Source of the DNA: Mycobacterium sp. IS-1264
GTDB lineage: Bacteria; Actinomycetota; Actinomycetes; Mycobacteriales; Mycobacteriaceae
Reading direction: 5' to 3'
Length of the DNA stretch: 64,000 nt
NCBI RefSeq assembly: GCF_001954195.1
Contig: NZ_MBES01000067.1
Location: forward strand, 1 to 64,000
Part shown: positions 35,541 through 44,355 of the stretch, in pieces
Layout: the number at the start of each line of letters is the position of its first letter
Position numbering within the stretch: the stretch's first letter is position 1
Made by a program: the position numbers and the translations under genes
Notes under the pieces: generated by a model
Seen by the model: only the letters and a program-made list of their open reading frames with translations
Told to the model about the DNA's origin: nothing
Databases searched by the model: none

Positions 35541-35959
35541 CCACATTACTGGAATTCTTTTTAAAATACATGGATTTCATCTATTTAGACCCACGCTATC
35601 GCATCACGGATTCCAGTACCACGGGTGTAGCAACCAACAATGCGTCTCTAACCGTCACCAGTCCTGTAACTAGCTGGCAGATATCTAACGACCGAGGGCA
35701 GATCCTGTTTTTCCTTGCCCCCACCAAGCTAGCGGCCGACGCGCGAAATTGGTTCCGGCTATCAATTATTCGGCAGTATCTCGACGACTATGACGAGATG
35801 AACCATGTGCCTCCTACGGAGGCAGTGGAGTGGGCTCGCCAGAACCTCGCCCGCATCGACGAGTTGTTCTCCGATGCATCGGCCTCTGAGGCTTGTGCGG
35901 CACTCGCTGCGCTAGAAAATGCAAATGCGGAAAAGTACTGGGGCCCATCAAAGACCTAG
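35537..35959 (+). CDS. Putative immunity protein for the CpnT-like toxin
   Basis: 140 residues, unrecognised, cytosolic (no signal or membrane helix). It begins MTTLLEFFLKYMDFIYLDPR and is rich in Asp/Glu near the C-terminus. It starts on ATG at 35537 inside the toxin stop (ATGA) and is much AT-richer than the surrounding chromosome. It bears no likeness to IFT, the antitoxin of TNT, as I remember it. The position immediately after the toxin tail and the shared composition argue for immunity (inference). Confidence 0.7.
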   Translation: MTTLLEFFLKYMDFIYLDPRYRITDSSTTGVATNNASLTVTSPVTSWQISNDRGQILFFLAPTKLAADARNWFRLSIIRQYLDDYDEMNHVPPTEAVEWARQNLARIDELFSDASASEACAALAALENANAEKYWGPSKT

Positions 35960-36078
35960 AAGGCTGGACTTCGCTTGAGGCGAAAGGAAGAAAACTGTTG
36001 CAAAGTGATTCGGGCGTTGCTGCAGTTTTCATGCGCCCACCCGCGGATGCCGGTGCGTCCACAATCCGGTGCGTGCCC

Positions 36079-36145
36079 GACGAGCGTGACGCTGGCGTGC
36101 CCCTCGAGTCCGAATGTGACGCTGGCGTCACGTTCGGCGACGCAA
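36079..36145. repeat. 67-bp direct repeat, copy 1
   Basis: Begins GACGAGCGTGACGCTGGCGT and ends CACGTTCGGCGACGCAA. It matches the copy at 37061-37127 at 60 of 67 positions, same orientation, same length. Each copy contains the palindrome GTGACGC-NN-GCGTCAC. Lies between the immunity gene and the septum-formation-like gene. Confidence 0.85.
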
Positions 36146-36176
36146 TCGGCCCAAGTCGTGCCCGGCACCCCGGCCG

Positions 36177-36887
36177 TCAGGGCTGCCCTTTCAGCGAGCC
36201 CCTACGTTTGTCAGGAGTGTAGGCGACGCACGCGACGCCACGGTCGTGAGACCGATCCCATGTTTCCGATGTCGGATACGCGACCTTTATCTGTACGTTC
36301 AAATCCTGTTGTGCTGTCCGCGAGTAATTCGGCAACGCATCCGGGCACTTGTTCGCGTACTCATCGATGACCGATTGGCCAGGGTAAGGCCCGTCGGGAA
36401 TGGTGAACACCGCATAGACCTCCGCGGTGTGGGGCTGGTCGCAGCTAATGGTGTCCACCGATGAGACATTTTTGCCTTGCGGAGTGTTGACCAGGCACTC
36501 ACCGACCTTCACGTCTGTTATCGCCTCACTAGTACCGGGCGACAGCACAGCGAAAACGATGGCGACACTGAAGAGCACCACGTACACCGCCGAGGCCACC
36601 AGTCCCGCGATGGCCAAGCCGCGACCGCTTTGGCCGCGACTCTTGATCTGGGATAGCGCGATGATCCCGAAGATGACGCTCAGCAAGACGCCGCCCAGGA
36701 GTCCCATCACCAGCGATGCGATGGCGAAGCCGTTCGTTCTGCGCTGAGGGCCCGGGTAACCAGGCTGGGGCATCGGCTGGCCCCACGGTTGCGGGTAAGG
36801 CGGCGGCGGGGCATAAGCGCCCGGGGGTGGCTGATAACCGCCCGGGGGTGGTTGATAGGGCGGAATCCACCCCGGGGGCTGCGTCAT
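36177..36887 (-). CDS. DUF4190 / septum-formation-like membrane protein
   Basis: 236 residues. A Pro/Gly/Tyr-rich cytosolic head of about 50 residues is followed by two helices (about 52-77 and 89-117) with the DUF4190 pattern [21 protein letters not shown] and [15 protein letters not shown]. An extracytoplasmic domain with four cysteines follows ([36 protein letters not shown]), typical of the septum_form family. Function unknown. The gene is bracketed by two 67-bp direct repeats. Confidence 0.8.
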   Translation of the reverse strand: MTQPPGWIPPYQPPPGGYQPPPGAYAPPPPYPQPWGQPMPQPGYPGPQRRTNGFAIASLVMGLLGGVLLSVIFGIIALSQIKSRGQSGRGLAIAGLVASAVYVVLFSVAIVFAVLSPGTSEAITDVKVGECLVNTPQGKNVSSVDTISCDQPHTAEVYAVFTIPDGPYPGQSVIDEYANKCPDALPNYSRTAQQDLNVQIKVAYPTSETWDRSHDRGVACVAYTPDKRRGSLKGQP

Positions 36888-37060
36888 CCGGCAAGCGTAA
36901 CGGCGGTGATGCGGCGCCGTAGGCCGTTGAACCACGTTCTCCGCGCTGCCCGCGAGGCACTCCTGGCACTGGCATCTCGCCAACCGGCATCGCCCGGCCA
37001 GGCCCCGCGACACCACGTCGTCCCAACATCCCCACCGCCAAACGCGACCGCCGCAGCAAC

Positions 37061-37127
37061 GACGAGCGTGACGCTGGCGTCACGCTGGAGCCCGAACGTG
37101 ACGCTAGCGTCACGTTCGGCGACGCAA
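37061..37127. repeat. 67-bp direct repeat, copy 2
   Basis: Second copy of the element at 36079-36145, exactly 982 bp further on. It lies upstream of serB1, and its internal palindrome GTGACGCTAGCGTCAC is perfect. A mobile or recombinogenic origin is possible. Confidence 0.85.
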
Positions 37128-37193
37128 CCCACACAACCTCCACGCATCTGCCGGATAGGGTTGAGATCTGCCAGCGATTTAGGAGGCTTGGCG

Positions 37194-38099
37194 ATGACTT
37201 CCCCTGAGTCGGGCGGCGCGGAACCAACCGCGCCCGTCGACTTGCAGACGCTGGCCGCCAACGCGAGCGCCGCGCGTGCGCTCGAGGGACTGGAGGAGGC
37301 GGCCGAGGAGGGGCAGCCGCAGCCGCCGATCGACCTGACCGCCGCCGCATTCTTCGACGTCGACAACACGTTGGTACAGGGTTCGTCGGCCGTGCACTTC
37401 GGTCGCGGGCTGGCCGCTCGCAAGTACTTCACTTATCGCGATGTGCTCGGATTCATCTACGCCCAGGCCAAGTTTCAGTTGCTCGGCAAGGAGAACAGCG
37501 ACGACGTCGCCGCGGGACGCCGCAAGGCGCTCGCCTTCATCGAGGGCCGGTCGGTTTCGGAGCTGGAGCGTCTCGGCGAGGAGATCTACGACGAAATCAT
37601 CGCCGACAAGATCTGGGCGGGCACCCGCGAGCTCACCCAAATGCATCTCGATGCCGGCCAGCAGGTCTGGCTGATCACCGCCACGCCCTACGAACTCGCC
37701 GCGACCATCGCGCGGCGACTCGGCTTGACCGGCGCGCTGGGGACCGTCGCCGAATCGGTCGACGGGGTGTTCACCGGCCGGCTGGTCGGCGAGATCCTGC
37801 ACGGCACCGGCAAGGCGCACGCGGTGCGGTCGCTGGCGATCCGGGAAGGGCTCAACCTCAAACGCTGCACCGCCTATTCCGACAGCTACAACGACGTCCC
37901 CATGCTGTCGTTGGTAGGGACCGCGGTGGCCATCAACCCCGATGCCCGGCTACGCGCGCTGGCGCGCGAGCGGGGCTGGGAGATTCGCGACTTCCGCACC
38001 GCCCGCAAGGCGGCCCGGATCGGGGTGCCGTCGGCTCTGGCGCTGGGTGCGGCGGGCGGTGCGCTGGCCGCGTTGGCGTCGCGACGCCAATCACGCTGA
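37194..38099 (+). CDS. serB1: HAD-family phosphatase SerB1
   Basis: 301 residues. HAD superfamily, IB subfamily: motif I as [16 protein letters not shown] (nucleophile and acid Asp), motif II as WLITATPYE, motif III/IV as [14 protein letters not shown]. These match bacterial phosphoserine-phosphatase-like proteins, though the true substrate of the mycobacterial SerB1 is unproven. The C-terminus has a hydrophobic Ala-rich stretch. Start ATG at 37194 follows TAGGAGG at ideal spacing. Confidence 0.9.
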   Translation: MTSPESGGAEPTAPVDLQTLAANASAARALEGLEEAAEEGQPQPPIDLTAAAFFDVDNTLVQGSSAVHFGRGLAARKYFTYRDVLGFIYAQAKFQLLGKENSDDVAAGRRKALAFIEGRSVSELERLGEEIYDEIIADKIWAGTRELTQMHLDAGQQVWLITATPYELAATIARRLGLTGALGTVAESVDGVFTGRLVGEILHGTGKAHAVRSLAIREGLNLKRCTAYSDSYNDVPMLSLVGTAVAINPDARLRALARERGWEIRDFRTARKAARIGVPSALALGAAGGALAALASRRQSR

Positions 38100-38143
38100 T
38101 AAGCTGCGCCGCTGAGCAGCTATTCGAACAGAGAGCAAACGGC

Positions 38144-38656
38144 ATGACAGTCCCCAAAGAGGCCGAAGGCATCATCGGCAGCCACTACCGGGCACCGGAC
38201 TACTTCCAGGTCGGACGCGAGAAGATCCGCGAGTTCGCGCTCGCGGTGAAAGACGACCACCCCACGCACTTCAACGAGTCCGACGCCGCCGAGGCCGGCT
38301 ATCCGGGGTTGGTCGCGCCCTTGACGTTCCTGGCGATCGCGGGACGGCGTGTACAGCTGGAGATCTTCACCAAGTTCAGCATCCCGATCAACATCGCCCG
38401 CGTCCTCCACCGCGACCAGAAGTTCGTGTTCCACCGGCCGATCCTGGCCCAGGACAAGCTGTATTTCGACACCTATCTAGACTCGGTAATCGAGTCCCAC
38501 GGCGCGGTGATCAGTGAAATCCGCAGCGAAGTCACAGACGCCGAGGGCAAACCGGTGGTCACCAGCGTTGTCACAATGTTGGGAGAAGCCGCACACCAAG
38601 ATGCCGACGCCGCGACAACCGCCGCGGCAATTGCATCCATATCTGCTGGAAAGTAG
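38144..38656 (+). CDS. FAS1-like (R)-hydroxyacyl dehydratase, hot-dog fold (Rv0504c-like)
   Basis: 170 residues. Single hot-dog domain of the HadA/HadC type with [20 protein letters not shown] and [15 protein letters not shown]; HadA-type proteins bind acyl chains and need a catalytic partner such as HadB. No partner lies here. It is 44 bp after serB1 and 10 bp before cmaA2, suggesting a lipid-related operon. Confidence 0.88.
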   Translation: MTVPKEAEGIIGSHYRAPDYFQVGREKIREFALAVKDDHPTHFNESDAAEAGYPGLVAPLTFLAIAGRRVQLEIFTKFSIPINIARVLHRDQKFVFHRPILAQDKLYFDTYLDSVIESHGAVISEIRSEVTDAEGKPVVTSVVTMLGEAAHQDADAATTAAAIASISAGK

Positions 38657-38666
38657 GGTCAATTCA

Positions 38667-39575
38667 ATGACGTCACAGGGTGAAACGGGTGGCACCCAGC
38701 TGAAGCCCCCGGTCGAAGATGTCCGATCTCATTACGACAAATCGAACGAGTTCTTCAAGCTTTGGCTCGACCCGTCGATGACTTACAGCTGCGCCTACTT
38801 CGATGAGCGCCCGAACATGACGCTGGAAGAGGCTCAGTACGCCAAGCGCAAACTCTCGCTGGACAAGCTCAACCTTGAGCCCGGCATGACGCTTCTCGAC
38901 ATCGGGTGCGGCTGGGGCTCCACCATGCGGCACGCGTTGCAGGAGTACGACGTCAACGTGATCGGCCTGACGCTGAGCGAGAATCAGTACGCCCACGACA
39001 AGGCGAAGTTCGAGGAGATCGATACCCCCCGCCGCAAAGAGGTGCGGATCCAGGGCTGGGAAGAGTTCGACGAGCCGGTCGACCGGATCGTGTCACTCGG
39101 CGCCTTCGAGCACTTCGCCGACGGCGCCGGTGATGCCGGCTTCGAGCGCTACGACGCCTTCTTCAAGAAGTTCTACAGTTTGACGCCCGACGACGGCCGA
39201 ATGCTGTTGCACACGATCATCATTCCGGACAAAGACGAAGCCGAGGAGCGCGGCCTGGGGGCGCCGATGAGCCTGCTGCGCTTCATCAAATTCATCCTGA
39301 CCGAGATCTTCCCGGGCGGCAGGCTGCCCCGGATCTCGCAGGTCGACCACTACTCGTCCAACGCCGGCTGGAAGGTCGAGCGCTACCACCGGATCGGCCA
39401 CAACTATGTGCCGACCCTGAACGCCTGGGCCGACGCGCTGGAAGCGAACAAGGACAAGGCGATCGAGCTCAAGGGGCAGGAGACCTACGACATCTACATG
39501 CACTACCTGCGTGGGTGCTCGGACCTCTTCCGCGACCACTACACCGACGTCTGCCAGTTCACTCTGGTCAAGTAG
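38667..39575 (+). CDS. cmaA2: Cyclopropane mycolic acid synthase 2
   Basis: 302 residues, SAM-dependent methyltransferase. In M. tuberculosis CmaA2 makes the trans cyclopropane rings of oxygenated mycolates and contributes to cis rings of alpha-mycolates. The SAM motif is [15 protein letters not shown], and [20 protein letters not shown] and [10 protein letters not shown] are hallmark segments. Start ATG at 38667. An intrinsic terminator follows the stop. Confidence 0.94.
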   Translation: MTSQGETGGTQLKPPVEDVRSHYDKSNEFFKLWLDPSMTYSCAYFDERPNMTLEEAQYAKRKLSLDKLNLEPGMTLLDIGCGWGSTMRHALQEYDVNVIGLTLSENQYAHDKAKFEEIDTPRRKEVRIQGWEEFDEPVDRIVSLGAFEHFADGAGDAGFERYDAFFKKFYSLTPDDGRMLLHTIIIPDKDEAEERGLGAPMSLLRFIKFILTEIFPGGRLPRISQVDHYSSNAGWKVERYHRIGHNYVPTLNAWADALEANKDKAIELKGQETYDIYMHYLRGCSDLFRDHYTDVCQFTLVK

Positions 39576-39590
39576 CCGTCGAGAGCAAAG

Positions 39591-39621
39591 CGCCCCGGTG
39601 CCATTGGCGCCGGGGCGTTTT
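39591..39621 (+). terminator. Rho-independent terminator after cmaA2
   Basis: A 12-bp stem CGCCCCGGTGCC / GGCGCCGGGGCG with one G-T wobble and a 3-nt ATT loop, followed by TTTT. It ends the serB1-cmaA2 run and lies 19 bp before the convergent acyltransferase stop. Confidence 0.88.
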
Positions 39622-39639
39622 CGCGTAGCAGGCCGGATC

Positions 39640-40707
39640 TCAGCCCAGGAAGATGTTGCGGCGGCCGGCGAGCAGCCGGTACAGCGTCTGCTGGATCGTC
39701 TCGCGCACCTGGTCGGTCAGCTCGAAGGTGACCATCGGGTCCTCGGCGTCGGACGCGGCGTAGTCGTTGGTGTAGATCGGCTCACCGAACGCGATGCGCC
39801 ACTTGGACGGCAGTGGCACCAGACCTGCGGGCCCGGCCAACGGAAACAGCGGAGTGATCGGGAAGTAGGGCAGGCCGAACAGCCGCGCCAGCAGCTTGAC
39901 GTCGGTGAGCATCGGGTAGATCTCTTCGGAACCGATGATCGAGCAGGGAATGATCGGCGCCTTGGTGCGCAAGGCGGCCGTCACGAAGCCGCCGCGCCCG
40001 AACCGCTGCAACCGGTAGCGGTCCTCGAATCGCTTGCCCAGGCCCTTGTAGCCCTCCGGGAACACGGCGGTGAGCTCGCCCGCGGCGAGCAACCGGTGCG
40101 CATCGCTCGTGCAGGCCATGGTGTGGCCCGCCTTGCGGGCGGTTTCGCCGATCACCGGCAGATCGAAGACCATGTCGGCCGCTAGCAGCCGCAGGTCCCG
40201 CTCCGCCGGATGCTCGTCGTGAACGGCCACCGACAGCATCAGCCCGTCGAACGGCAGTACCCCGGCGTGATTGGCGACCACCAGCGCCGCGCCCTCGCTG
40301 GGCAGGTTCTCGATGCCGCTGACTTCGACCCGGAACCAGGACCGGAAGAAGAACCTCAGCAAAGGCCGGACGACCGCGCTGTTGAAGTGGGGATCGAAGC
40401 CGAATTCGTCGACCGTGTAGTCACCCGTCAACCGCTGCCGGAGGAATCCGGCGACGGCGGCGACGCGCTGCGCGAGCTCGTTGAGCGGTGCCTCGGCTGC
40501 CGATGGCGCGCCCGCGACGCGGCGGTGCTCATCGATTTCCCGGACGACGGCGGCGATCTGCTCGGCCGATGCCCGGCCCCGCGGATCGGTAAGCAACGAG
40601 GGATGCTGTCGAGACGACTCCGCGCGCTGATCGGCTCTCCGCCGCGCCGCTACCCGACCCCGATTGGTGTGCAGTGGAATGACATTCGCTCTGGTTTCAC
40701 CCGCCAC
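39640..40707 (-). CDS. PlsC-like acyltransferase (Rv0502-like)
   Basis: 355 residues. A disordered basic N-terminal region (RVAARRRADQRAESSRQHPS) precedes a lysophospholipid-acyltransferase domain with block I as VVANHAGVLPFDGLML, block III as VFPEGYKGLGKRFED and APIIPCSIIGSEEIYP. Likely transfers acyl groups to a glycerolipid or another carrier at the membrane. Start GTG at 40707, five bases after the galE2 stop, so the two are co-transcribed. Confidence 0.88.
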   Translation of the reverse strand: MAGETRANVIPLHTNRGRVAARRRADQRAESSRQHPSLLTDPRGRASAEQIAAVVREIDEHRRVAGAPSAAEAPLNELAQRVAAVAGFLRQRLTGDYTVDEFGFDPHFNSAVVRPLLRFFFRSWFRVEVSGIENLPSEGAALVVANHAGVLPFDGLMLSVAVHDEHPAERDLRLLAADMVFDLPVIGETARKAGHTMACTSDAHRLLAAGELTAVFPEGYKGLGKRFEDRYRLQRFGRGGFVTAALRTKAPIIPCSIIGSEEIYPMLTDVKLLARLFGLPYFPITPLFPLAGPAGLVPLPSKWRIAFGEPIYTNDYAASDAEDPMVTFELTDQVRETIQQTLYRLLAGRRNIFLG

Positions 40708-40712
40708 GATAT

Positions 40713-41840
40713 CTACCTGACCCCACCCCATGGAATTGGATTTCGGCTACCCCAGCGCTGCGCTAGGGCAATGGCGCGACCCTCCAAGGAGCGTACCCGA
40801 TCTGGATCGATTATGGGAGTGAGCGCGCGGCCGCGAACGTAGTCGTCGAACGCCTCGGCCGTCGACCATTTGGGCTGGTAGCCGAGCTCCGAGCGCATCC
40901 TCGTGGTGTCCATGACGCGGCCGTAACTCAAGTAGTTGAATTGCTCGCGGTTGATCTCCGTGTAGCGATTAGCCCGTCTCAGCGAATCCAGCGCCCAGAC
41001 CCCGAAGCCGGGTACGGGGAACGGAATTCGCCCGGCCCGCCGGATCGCCTGCGACAGCATGAGGATGCCGTCGGCGCCGACGTTGAACGTGCCGGCCTTG
41101 CCGGCCATCGCCGCACGCTCCAGCGCGCCCAGGGCGTCCTGCTCGTGCAGCAACTGCAATCGGGCGTCGCGGCCGAACATCGTCGGCACCAAAGGCCCAG
41201 CTAGATACCGCGACAGCGTGGTGTCCATCGCGGGGCCGATCATGTTGGCCAGCCGCAGGATGGTCACCGCGATATCGGGACGGCGCCGGCCCAGGCCGCG
41301 CGCGTAGCCCTCGATGTCGAGGCTGTCCTTGGCGAAACCGCCGCGGATGGGTCGACGGCTGCTGCTGTCCTCGGTGAACATCACCGGATCGTGCGGGCTC
41401 GACCCGTACACCTCCGACGTCGACTTCAGCACGACGCGGCGCACCGAGGGAGCCTTCTGGCAGGCCGCGAAGAGCTGCATCGCGCCCATCACGTTGAGTT
41501 CCTTGAGCGCAGCGCTACCGCCGGAGCGGGGCGCGTACGACGCGGCCGCCGCGTGCACCACCGTATCGACGTCGCCGTTTCGAATCACCTTGGCGATAAA
41601 GGGATTACGAATGTCTGCGCGGACGAACTCGGCGCGGCCCATCCGGCGCAGCATGTCCTTGCTCGGCGCGATCGCGTCCACCGCGATCACCCCTTTGATC
41701 AGCGGGTTCTGCGCCAGGCGAGCGGTCAGGTAGCCGCCAAGAAACCGGCATGCACCGGTAACCAGCACAACCTTGGGGTAATGCATGGTGTCGGTCGCGG
41801 TGCCGCCCGTCGCGCCACCATCCCCGCTCGGCGAATCCAC
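40713..41840 (-). CDS. galE2: NAD-dependent epimerase/dehydratase-like protein (Rv0501-like)
   Basis: 375 residues, extended SDR. Rossmann motif VLVTGACRFLGGYL near residue 25 and STSEVYGSSP as the Ser-containing block. The YxxxK catalytic pair expected near GGFAKDSLDIEGYA is not present in the usual spacing, so it may not be a canonical UDP-glucose 4-epimerase despite the inherited name. It pairs with the PlsC-like gene. Confidence 0.85.
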   Translation of the reverse strand: MDSPSGDGGATGGTATDTMHYPKVVLVTGACRFLGGYLTARLAQNPLIKGVIAVDAIAPSKDMLRRMGRAEFVRADIRNPFIAKVIRNGDVDTVVHAAAASYAPRSGGSAALKELNVMGAMQLFAACQKAPSVRRVVLKSTSEVYGSSPHDPVMFTEDSSSRRPIRGGFAKDSLDIEGYARGLGRRRPDIAVTILRLANMIGPAMDTTLSRYLAGPLVPTMFGRDARLQLLHEQDALGALERAAMAGKAGTFNVGADGILMLSQAIRRAGRIPFPVPGFGVWALDSLRRANRYTEINREQFNYLSYGRVMDTTRMRSELGYQPKWSTAEAFDDYVRGRALTPIIDPDRVRSLEGRAIALAQRWGSRNPIPWGGVR

Positions 41841-41922
41841 CAGAACAGCCTAACGGCCAAGAGAGACAGCGGCGTTACGGCCGCATGACGGTCGGCGCGG
41901 GTGGGACTGAACCGGTCGGGGC

Positions 41923-42024
41923 TTACTTGCCAAGTTTTCTGCGCTGCACCCGGGTGCGGCGCAGCAGCTTGCGGTGCTTTTTCTTCGACATGCGCTTGCG
42001 CCGCTTCTTGATTACTGAACCCAT
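41923..42024 (-). CDS. Small ribosomal protein bS22
   Basis: 33 residues, extremely basic: [20 protein letters not shown] followed by [13 protein letters not shown]. This matches the short actinobacterial protein seen in mycobacterial 30S ribosome structures and named bS22 (M. tuberculosis Rv0500B). It stands alone, 172 bp from the BldC-like gene on the same strand. Confidence 0.92.
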
Positions 42025-42196
42025 GAACTCCGCTATCTGACCCGTGACCGGCTTGGAAAGGACCCGGCCACTTTACCCGGCCGCCGGCATGGAACACCAA
42101 ACGGGCGCCCGCGTGACCGCACGCCAAATCACGCCCCTTGCCATGGTGCGGATCCGACCGCGCGCCGAAAACCTCGGTGTTGCGGCAGGTTTCAGG

Positions 42197-42451
42197 TCAG
42201 CCCGCGTCGAAGTACGAAGTCTCCAGCATGTCGTGGACGGCCTTCGCATGGACCCGGAAGGACCGCCCAACCCGAACCGCTGGCAGCTCGCCGTTGTGCA
42301 CCAGCCGGTAAACCGTCATTTTGGAGACCCGCATCAGGGCCGCCACCTCGGCGACGGTCAGAAATTGTGTCCTGGCCTGCTGGCCATCGACTGCACCGGT
42401 ATCCCGCTTGCCAGCGGAATCTCGCGCCGATGGCCCGTTCGTAGACGTCAT
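42197..42451 (-). CDS. BldC-like / excisionase-type HTH regulator (Rv0500A-like)
   Basis: 84 residues. A Ser/Thr/Asp-rich N-terminal arm precedes a MerR-type winged HTH: QFLTVAEVAALMRVSKMTVY, RLVHNGELPAVRVGRSFRVH. BldC-like proteins bind direct repeats cooperatively and control development and stress genes in actinobacteria. Start ATG at 42451. The leader contains a 9-bp hairpin at 42481-42506. Confidence 0.88.
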   Translation of the reverse strand: MTSTNGPSARDSAGKRDTGAVDGQQARTQFLTVAEVAALMRVSKMTVYRLVHNGELPAVRVGRSFRVHAKAVHDMLETSYFDAG

Positions 42452-42480
42452 CGCAACCCAATCGTGTCAGGCCCGCGCAA

Positions 42481-42506
42481 TGCCAGCGGCTTCCCCTCCG
42501 CTGGCA
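42481..42506 (-). repeat. Hairpin between proC and the BldC-like gene
   Basis: TGCCAGCGG (42481-42489) and CCGCTGGCA (42498-42506), perfect 9-bp arms, 8-nt loop. On the minus strand it lies 29 bp before the ATG at 42451 and 85 bp after the proC stop. No T-tract follows. It may attenuate read-through from proC or shape the leader mRNA; the loop reads AGGGGAAG on the minus strand. Confidence 0.45.
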
Positions 42507-42591
42507 CCCACACGTGCATACACAAAGGAGAATAGCGGGACTAGTGGGGTTACTGGTACTGGTGGGGGACAATCAGTACAAAATTCTTGAA

Positions 42592-43479
42592 TTATTCTGA
42601 TGTAATTCTTAGCTGCTCAGAGCGCTTTTTGGCGGCCTGAACGGCCGCGTCGACAGCCGCCCGCAATCCGCCTCGCTCGAGTTCGCGCAGCGCAGCGGCG
42701 GTCGTTCCGCCGGGCGAGGTGATGGTCGCGCGCAGCTGCGCCGCGGTGGCGTCCGAGCCGGCCCCCAGGGCCTCGCCTTCGCCAGGCCGGCGGTCTTGAT
42801 CCATCCGTTCCAGCAGCATCGCCGCCGACCCCGCCATGGTCTGCGCGGTCAGGTCGGTTGCCACCTGGCGACTCAGGCCCGCCGCGACCCCGGCGTCGAC
42901 CAGGGCCTCGACCATCAAGAAGAAGTAGGCCGGGCCCGAGCCGGACAGCGCGGTGACCGCGTCCATCTGCGACTCGGGAACGGTCAGTACACCGCCGACC
43001 GAGTCGAACAGCGCCGAAACCTCCTCGAGCTGCGGTGGGGAAACGAAACGACCGCTGGCCAGCGCGGTCACCCCGGCACCCACCAGGGCCGCCGCGTTCG
43101 GCATCGCCCGCACCACCGGCGCCCCGGCCGGCAGCTTCGACTCGAAGTAGCCGATCGTGATCCCCGCCGCGACGGTCACGAATACCTGCTCCGCGCTGTC
43201 GTTCTCGGCCGCGGCGGCCGCCCGGCCCAACTCCCCCATCACCGGCTCGACGTCGGCGGGCTTCACCGCGACGACCACGAAGTCCGCATTCTCCACCGCC
43301 TCGGTCGGCGACGTCACCAGCACCGAATAGGTGTCCGCGAGGTACTTGGCGCGTTCGGGCACTCGCTCCGCGACCACCAGGTCTTTGACCCGGCGTCCCG
43401 CGCGCAGCAGACCCGACAGCAAGGCCTCGCCGATACTGCCGCCACCGATGATCGCGATTCTTGCCATGCCGAAAAGCAT
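42592..43479 (-). CDS. proC: Pyrroline-5-carboxylate reductase
   Basis: 295 residues. Last step of proline synthesis, using NAD(P)H. N-terminal Rossmann motif IAIIGGGSIGEALL and the dimer-forming C-terminal part with TALSGSGPAYFFLMVEAL and TSPGGTTAAALREL. An ATG at 43479 (MLFGMARIAI) matches the mycobacterial family length; an internal ATG at 43467 is possible. Start of a same-strand run with the two upstream genes. Confidence 0.95.
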   Translation of the reverse strand: MLFGMARIAIIGGGSIGEALLSGLLRAGRRVKDLVVAERVPERAKYLADTYSVLVTSPTEAVENADFVVVAVKPADVEPVMGELGRAAAAAENDSAEQVFVTVAAGITIGYFESKLPAGAPVVRAMPNAAALVGAGVTALASGRFVSPPQLEEVSALFDSVGGVLTVPESQMDAVTALSGSGPAYFFLMVEALVDAGVAAGLSRQVATDLTAQTMAGSAAMLLERMDQDRRPGEGEALGAGSDATAAQLRATITSPGGTTAAALRELERGGLRAAVDAAVQAAKKRSEQLRITSE

Positions 43480-43491
43480 CGCAGACACCGG

Positions 43492-44355
43492 CTACCCAGC
43501 GGCGGGCACCATCGCGAGTTGGCGCGCTTGCACGACGATCCGGCCCAGGCTGTCGACCACGGTGTGGTCCTCGTCGAACCAGTCATGCCCGATCTCCGTG
43601 CACGTCGCGATGATTCGCAGCCAGCCGTCGGCGGGCAGGCTCCGCAGGAACGCGGTGAGCTGAACCGTGGGGGCCCAGCCGGTGCGCTCCACGGCGAAGG
43701 TCACCGGTGCAGACAGATCCCCGCACATGAGCGCAAACAGCGCATCGGGGGCCACACCGCGGGGGCGCGCCCACATCTGAATCACCGGAGGGCGGCCATC
43801 AGCGCTGGGCGCCAGCGTCGACAGCACCGGCCGCACGTCGCAGCCCTCTCCGAGATGGACTAGGCCGGCCAGGGGATGGCCCGGTCCGATCGGCGCGACG
43901 TCGTCGGGCGGCTCCGGCGCCATCAGGTCCACCACCGGATTCGCCGACAGCAGCGGCGCAGCCTGGCCGCCGGGCGGGAAATGCTCCGGCTCCCCCAGGT
44001 TGACCACGGCGTGCACCGCGGTCCGGCTGCCCTGGACCAGCTCCACATCGACCACGCTGATCCGGCGTCCGCGCTTGCGGATGGACGTCACCAGCTGCAT
44101 CACCCCGGGATCGGGGGCCGACAGGAAGCTCGCGGCCACGGCGACCGGTTGCAAGACCGGTCCATCCGGTTGGCCGCCGCAGACGGTGCGGGCGGCGTTG
44201 GCGCACAGCGCCAGCATGGCGCCGCCGTGCACCTTGGGCCCGATGGTCCAGTGCTTGTTGAGCTCGCCTTCGTAGACACCCGGGTCGATCTCCCGCAGCG
44301 TCATGGCGTCGGTGAACAGCGCGTTCATGGTCTCCCGAAGTGTCTCGTCGGTCAC
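43492..44355 (-). CDS. Thioesterase-superfamily (hot-dog) protein (Rv0499-like)
   Basis: 287 residues. The architecture is of an acyl-CoA thioesterase II / TesB-like double hot-dog: HWTIGPKVHGGAMLALCANA in the first half and TVQLTAFLRSLPADGWLRI and DSLGRIVVQARQLAMV in the second. Substrate unknown. GTG at 44355 overlaps the Rv0498-like stop as GTGA; the next gene proC follows at 12 bp. Confidence 0.8.
   Translation of the reverse strand: MTDETLRETMNALFTDAMTLREIDPGVYEGELNKHWTIGPKVHGGAMLALCANAARTVCGGQPDGPVLQPVAVAASFLSAPDPGVMQLVTSIRKRGRRISVVDVELVQGSRTAVHAVVNLGEPEHFPPGGQAAPLLSANPVVDLMAPEPPDDVAPIGPGHPLAGLVHLGEGCDVRPVLSTLAPSADGRPPVIQMWARPRGVAPDALFALMCGDLSAPVTFAVERTGWAPTVQLTAFLRSLPADGWLRIIATCTEIGHDWFDEDHTVVDSLGRIVVQARQLAMVPAAG

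Noticed and set aside
35893-36222. Second small gene after the immunity gene, reading LEGWTSLEAKGRKLLQSD
   Set aside because: It overlaps the immunity gene, runs into the 67-bp repeat, lacks a good start site and shows no recognisable family; possibly a decayed fragment, not supportable as a gene.
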